This document shows, piece after piece, positions 5,573 to 7,920 of a stretch of 7,920 nt of DNA (positions are counted from its first letter, which is position 1; each line of letters opens with the position of its first letter). The notes under the pieces are model-generated. The model was not told where the DNA came from and made no database searches. It saw only the letters and a program-made list of their open reading frames with translations. The DNA lies in assembly GCA_003022745.1 (NCBI GenBank), contig PXSU01000018.1, forward strand, positions 9,764 to 17,683. Direction: 5' to 3'. This stretch comes from Halobacteriales archaeon SW_9_67_25. GTDB lineage: Archaea > Halobacteriota > Halobacteria > Halobacteriales > Haloarculaceae. A program made the position numbers and the translations under genes.

Positions 5573-6922
5573 ATGAAGGTGTTCGGGTCGAGCGGCGTGC
5601 GCGGGCTGGCCAACGATGAACTGACGCCCGGATTCGCACTGCAGGTCGCAACGGCCGCGGGGGACGTCTTCGGGGCGGACCGCGTCGCCGTGGCACGCGA
5701 CACGCGCGGGACCGGTGAGATGTTCGTCGATGCCGTTTCGAGCGGGCTCGCGAGCGTCGGCGCGGACGTCGACCGCCTCGGAATCGTGCCGACGCCGGGG
5801 TTGCAGGCCTACTGCGAGCGGGAGGGCGTCCCGGGGGTCGTGGTCACGGCCTCGCACAACCCGCCCGCGTACAACGGCATCAAACTGGTCGGTTCGGACG
5901 GCACCGAACTCACGCGGGACCGACTCGACACCGTCGAGGAACGTCTCGATTCGGAGTCGACACGCGCCGACTGGCACCAGGTCGGAACTGGTCGACGCGT
6001 CGAGTCGGCCCGCCGGCATTACCGCGAGCAGTTGCTTGCGGCCGTCGACCGCGAGGCAATCGCCGGCGCGGACCTGACCGTCGCGCTCGACCCCGGACAC
6101 GGTGCTGGCGCGCTGACCAGCCCGGCGTTGTTCCGCGAGCTGGGGTGTTCGGTCCTCTCGGTCAACGCCCAGCCCGACGGACGGTTCCCCGGTCGGGACC
6201 CCGAACCCGTCGCGGAGACGCTCGGCGACCTCCGGCGCCTGGTGGAGACCACCCACGCCGACCTCGGGGTGGCCCACGACGGTGACGCCGACCGCGCCAT
6301 CTTCGTCGACGAGACCGGCAGCGTCGTCGAGGGCGACGCTGCGCTCGCCGCGCTGGCGGCAGCCGAACTCGACGCCGGCGACGTGGTCGTCTCGGCGGTC
6401 AACGCCTCACAGCGGCTTGTGGACGTGGCCGATGCCGCCGGGGCCGACCTCCACCTGACCGCCATCGGGAGCACGAACCTCATCACCGCCATCCGGGACC
6501 TCCAGGCCGACAGATACCGCGTTCCGATTGCCGGCGAGGGCAACGGCGGCATCATGTTCCCAGACTACCGCGTCTCCCGGGACGGCGCCTACACAGCCGC
6601 GCGCTTTTGCGAACTGCTCCTCGACCGGTCCGCCAGCGAAATAGCTGCCGCCCACGGGGGCTACCACAACGTCCGCCGGAAGGTCGGCTACGACGACGAG
6701 GGAGAACGGGCGGCGATGCTCTCGGCCGTCGGAGCGTTCGCCAGCTCCGCGGACGCCGCGGTCGATACGACCGACGGCTACCGGCTCGACTACGGCGACG
6801 CGTGGGTACTCGCCCGTCCCAGCGGGACCGAGCCCGTCGTCCGGGTCTACGCCGAGGCCCGCGAGGGCGACCGGGCTGAGGACCTGGCCGCGAGTATGGT
6901 CGACGCCATCCAGAGCGCGTAG
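5573..6922 (+). CDS. glmM: phosphoglucosamine mutase / phosphomannomutase family protein
   Basis: A 449-residue cytoplasmic enzyme of the alpha-D-phosphohexomutase superfamily, which moves phosphate between C1 and C6 of a hexose or hexosamine to feed nucleotide-sugar, glycan and surface-polymer synthesis. All four active-site elements are present: the phosphoserine loop VTASHNP (Ser94), the metal loop DGDADR (236-241), the sugar-binding loop GEGNGG (321-326) and the phosphate-binding loop RPSGTEP (415-421). The length is normal. The ATG at 5573 gives the typical start [11 protein letters not shown]; an in-frame ATG at 5483 would run through the inverted repeat and TATA element and adds 30 non-conserved residues. 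Haloarchaea commonly carry several paralogues of this family, so phosphoglucosamine, phosphomannose and phosphoglucose mutase remain possible; the gene symbol is a family label. It is divergent from pyrE, and its 3' end meets a decayed convergent gene. Confidence 0.92.
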   Translation: MKVFGSSGVRGLANDELTPGFALQVATAAGDVFGADRVAVARDTRGTGEMFVDAVSSGLASVGADVDRLGIVPTPGLQAYCEREGVPGVVVTASHNPPAYNGIKLVGSDGTELTRDRLDTVEERLDSESTRADWHQVGTGRRVESARRHYREQLLAAVDREAIAGADLTVALDPGHGAGALTSPALFRELGCSVLSVNAQPDGRFPGRDPEPVAETLGDLRRLVETTHADLGVAHDGDADRAIFVDETGSVVEGDAALAALAAAELDAGDVVVSAVNASQRLVDVADAAGADLHLTAIGSTNLITAIRDLQADRYRVPIAGEGNGGIMFPDYRVSRDGAYTAARFCELLLDRSASEIAAAHGGYHNVRRKVGYDDEGERAAMLSAVGAFASSADAAVDTTDGYRLDYGDAWVLARPSGTEPVVRVYAEAREGDRAEDLAASMVDAIQSA

Positions 6923-6924
6923 GT

Positions 6925-7376
6925 CACTCGCCGGCCCCCTGGCCCGTTGCAGTCCGCCAAGACGAACGCGTCGGGTCCGTATGCGTCCTGCCACGCGAAG
7001 GCGAACAGCCGGACGGCCGGCACCCGCGTCAGGGTTCGGCCGTCGCCGCTCTCGCCGGTCACGGGATCCCAGGCCGTCCCGTCGGCCCGGACGGTCCCGT
7101 CCTCGTCCGCGTGGAACTCGTAGCCGGGGTTCTCCCTGGCCGCGCATCCCGTACAGCCCGAACGCCTCGCGGTCGCGGTAGGCCTCGTACCCTGCGACAG
7201 TCGTAGCGCTCGCGCGCGGAGTGGCCGGCGGCCGGGCGCTCCGGGGGCTGGAGCACGACCCCGTCGGGGTTGTCGGCACGGAACCGCTCGTAGGGGACCA
7301 CCGGGCCGGCCAGCGCGTCGAGCCGGTGGCCCGACAGTTCGCCCGCGATGGCCTCGCCCGTGGGCTGTCGTCGCAA
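6925..7376 (-). pseudogene. DUF3179-domain protein remnant with two frameshifts and no 5' half
   Basis: Three - strand segments in three successive frames, read in order, look like the C-terminal half of a DUF3179 protein. The first, about 7370-7195, contains QPTGEAIAGELSGHRLDALA followed by a strand resembling the family's YERF..NPDGVVL. The second, about 7196-7140, contains GYEAYRDREAFGLYGM, resembling the family's Tyr/Asp-rich RDPYG region. The third, about 7140 to 6930, contains GYEFHADEDGTVRADG and the family-like end RVPAVRLFAFAWQDAYGPDA. Each change of frame is in the same direction, one near 7195 and one near 7140. Upstream of about 7376 no family-like sequence is visible, so the N-terminal half is missing. 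The last segment has no stop before it enters the convergent GlmM-family gene. DUF3179 is a family of unknown function. Multiple independent lesions make a dead gene more likely than sequencing error. The exact ends are estimates. Confidence 0.65.
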
Positions 7377-7424
7377 CCTACTCCCGGGGAGTTCCTGTTT
7401 CCGAGATTCGTGGGACTCCCGGCG

Positions 7425-7433
7425 GATTTTTGA
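7425..7433 (+). promoter_or_regulatory. TATA-like element for the Usp-like gene
   Basis: GATTTTTGA lies 24-32 bases upstream of the ATG at 7457 in otherwise GC-rich sequence, the expected place for a leaderless haloarchaeal promoter. Confidence 0.45.
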
Positions 7434-7456
7434 GTGTGGGGGACCGTCCACGAATT

Positions 7457-7920
7457 ATGACTCTCCCAGCGGTGCCGTCGCTCGTCACGGAGGTCCATGG
7501 GACCAGCGCAGGTCCCGTCACGGCGACACAGCGTCTCGGGGGCGATGGCGTCCTCGTCCCGCTGCTGTCGGCCGAGCGGGCGGTCCTGACAGACCAGCTC
7601 CGCGTCGCGGCCGCCCTCGCCCGGACCGCCGAGGTAGGGCTGTACGTCTTCAGCCCGTACACCGGCACCCACCGGTCGGTTCCGGCGACGAGCGACCTGA
7701 CCGGCGACGACGAGCGGGCGCTCCTCGAGTGGGCGAGCGAGCACGTTCCCCCCGGAACGGACGAGTGGACGTTTGGCCACACGCGCGAACTGGTGGGCGG
7801 CATACTCGAGTGTGTGGGAGGCGCCGACGTCGACTCGCTGGTGGTGCCCAGCGGCTCGGACACAGGTCGGTTCCGTCGCGGACTCGTCGAGCGTCTCGCC
7901 GTCCGGGCCGACTGTGACGT
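7457..7920 (+). CDS. degenerate universal-stress-protein-like protein (3' end outside window)
   Basis: An ATG at 7457 opens a frame that continues without a stop to the window end (154 full codons). The layout resembles a Usp/HUP-type alpha-beta fold: an early strand GGDGVLVPLLS (about 28-38), a helix and second strand VGLYVFSPYTG (about 62-72), a helix TRELVGGILECVGG (about 113-126), a strand DVDSLVVPSG and a final RRGLVERLAVRADCDV, which recalls the end of Usp domains. The usual ATP-binding pattern G-x2-G-x9-G-S/T is not intact around SGSDTGRF (about 137-144), so nucleotide binding is doubtful. The protein may be a stand-alone domain or the start of something longer. Codon use matches neighbours, and a TATA-like element sits at the right distance for this start. 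The family call rests on fold-level resemblance only; no pathway is implied by its neighbours. Confidence 0.6.
   Translation, partial: MTLPAVPSLVTEVHGTSAGPVTATQRLGGDGVLVPLLSAERAVLTDQLRVAAALARTAEVGLYVFSPYTGTHRSVPATSDLTGDDERALLEWASEHVPPGTDEWTFGHTRELVGGILECVGGADVDSLVVPSGSDTGRFRRGLVERLAVRADCD

Noticed and set aside
4961..6277. Long - strand frame crossing pyrE and the GlmM-family gene
   Set aside because: It is antisense or out of phase to two well-supported genes, with low-complexity Arg/Ser/Thr-rich translation.
7441..7449. GGACCGTCC near-palindrome before the Usp-like gene
   Set aside because: Only 4-bp arms; too short to separate from chance in GC-rich DNA.
6407..7780. Continuous - strand frame of 457 codons
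   Set aside because: It only briefly carries DUF3179-like sequence (GYEAYRDREAFG); the rest is shadow of the GlmM-family and Usp-like genes, so it is not one gene.
1..7920. CRISPR array, tRNA/rRNA, insertion sequence ends, defence or phage genes
   Set aside because: No regularly spaced repeats, transposase or integrase motifs, or RNA gene patterns were seen; the content is housekeeping genes plus two decayed ones.

Overview
The window is high-GC DNA, with G or C at most third codon positions. It encodes acidic, Asp/Glu-rich proteins, and several starts look leaderless, with an AT-rich TATA-like element about 20-35 bases upstream. These traits, together with the protein families present, point to a halophilic archaeon (class Halobacteria). 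The genus cannot be fixed from the sequence alone. Almost everything here looks like ordinary chromosomal housekeeping content. I found no tRNA, rRNA, CRISPR array, insertion sequence or phage-like cluster.

Left part, + strand: the C-terminal two thirds of the mismatch-recognition ATPase MutS (1-1739, 5' end outside the window); a small single-domain Rieske [2Fe-2S] protein (1778-2179); and an aldo/keto reductase with an intact catalytic tetrad (2299-3276). Middle part, - strand, read right to left: orotate phosphoribosyltransferase PyrE (5474-4923); a glutaredoxin-like gene that has lost its C-terminal third and its stop codon (4825 down to about 4612); threonine ammonia-lyase with a C-terminal ACT domain (4611-3403); and a 36-residue small ORF (3383-3273) whose stop shares a CTAG with the convergent aldo/keto reductase stop. 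Right part, + strand: a GlmM/phosphomannomutase-family enzyme (5573-6922), divergent from pyrE across a 98-bp promoter region that holds a perfect 7-bp inverted repeat; a decayed - strand DUF3179 gene with two frameshifts (about 7376-6925); and the start of a degenerate universal-stress-protein-like gene (7457 to the end).

The genes serve separate purposes: DNA repair, redox chemistry, pyrimidine synthesis, isoleucine/threonine metabolism and sugar-phosphate or cell-surface precursor metabolism. They do not form an evident single pathway or a new defence or mobile system. The points most worth a second look are the open-ended glutaredoxin fragment abutting ilvA, the DUF3179 pseudogene, the pyrE/glmM intergenic inverted repeat and the small ORF after ilvA.
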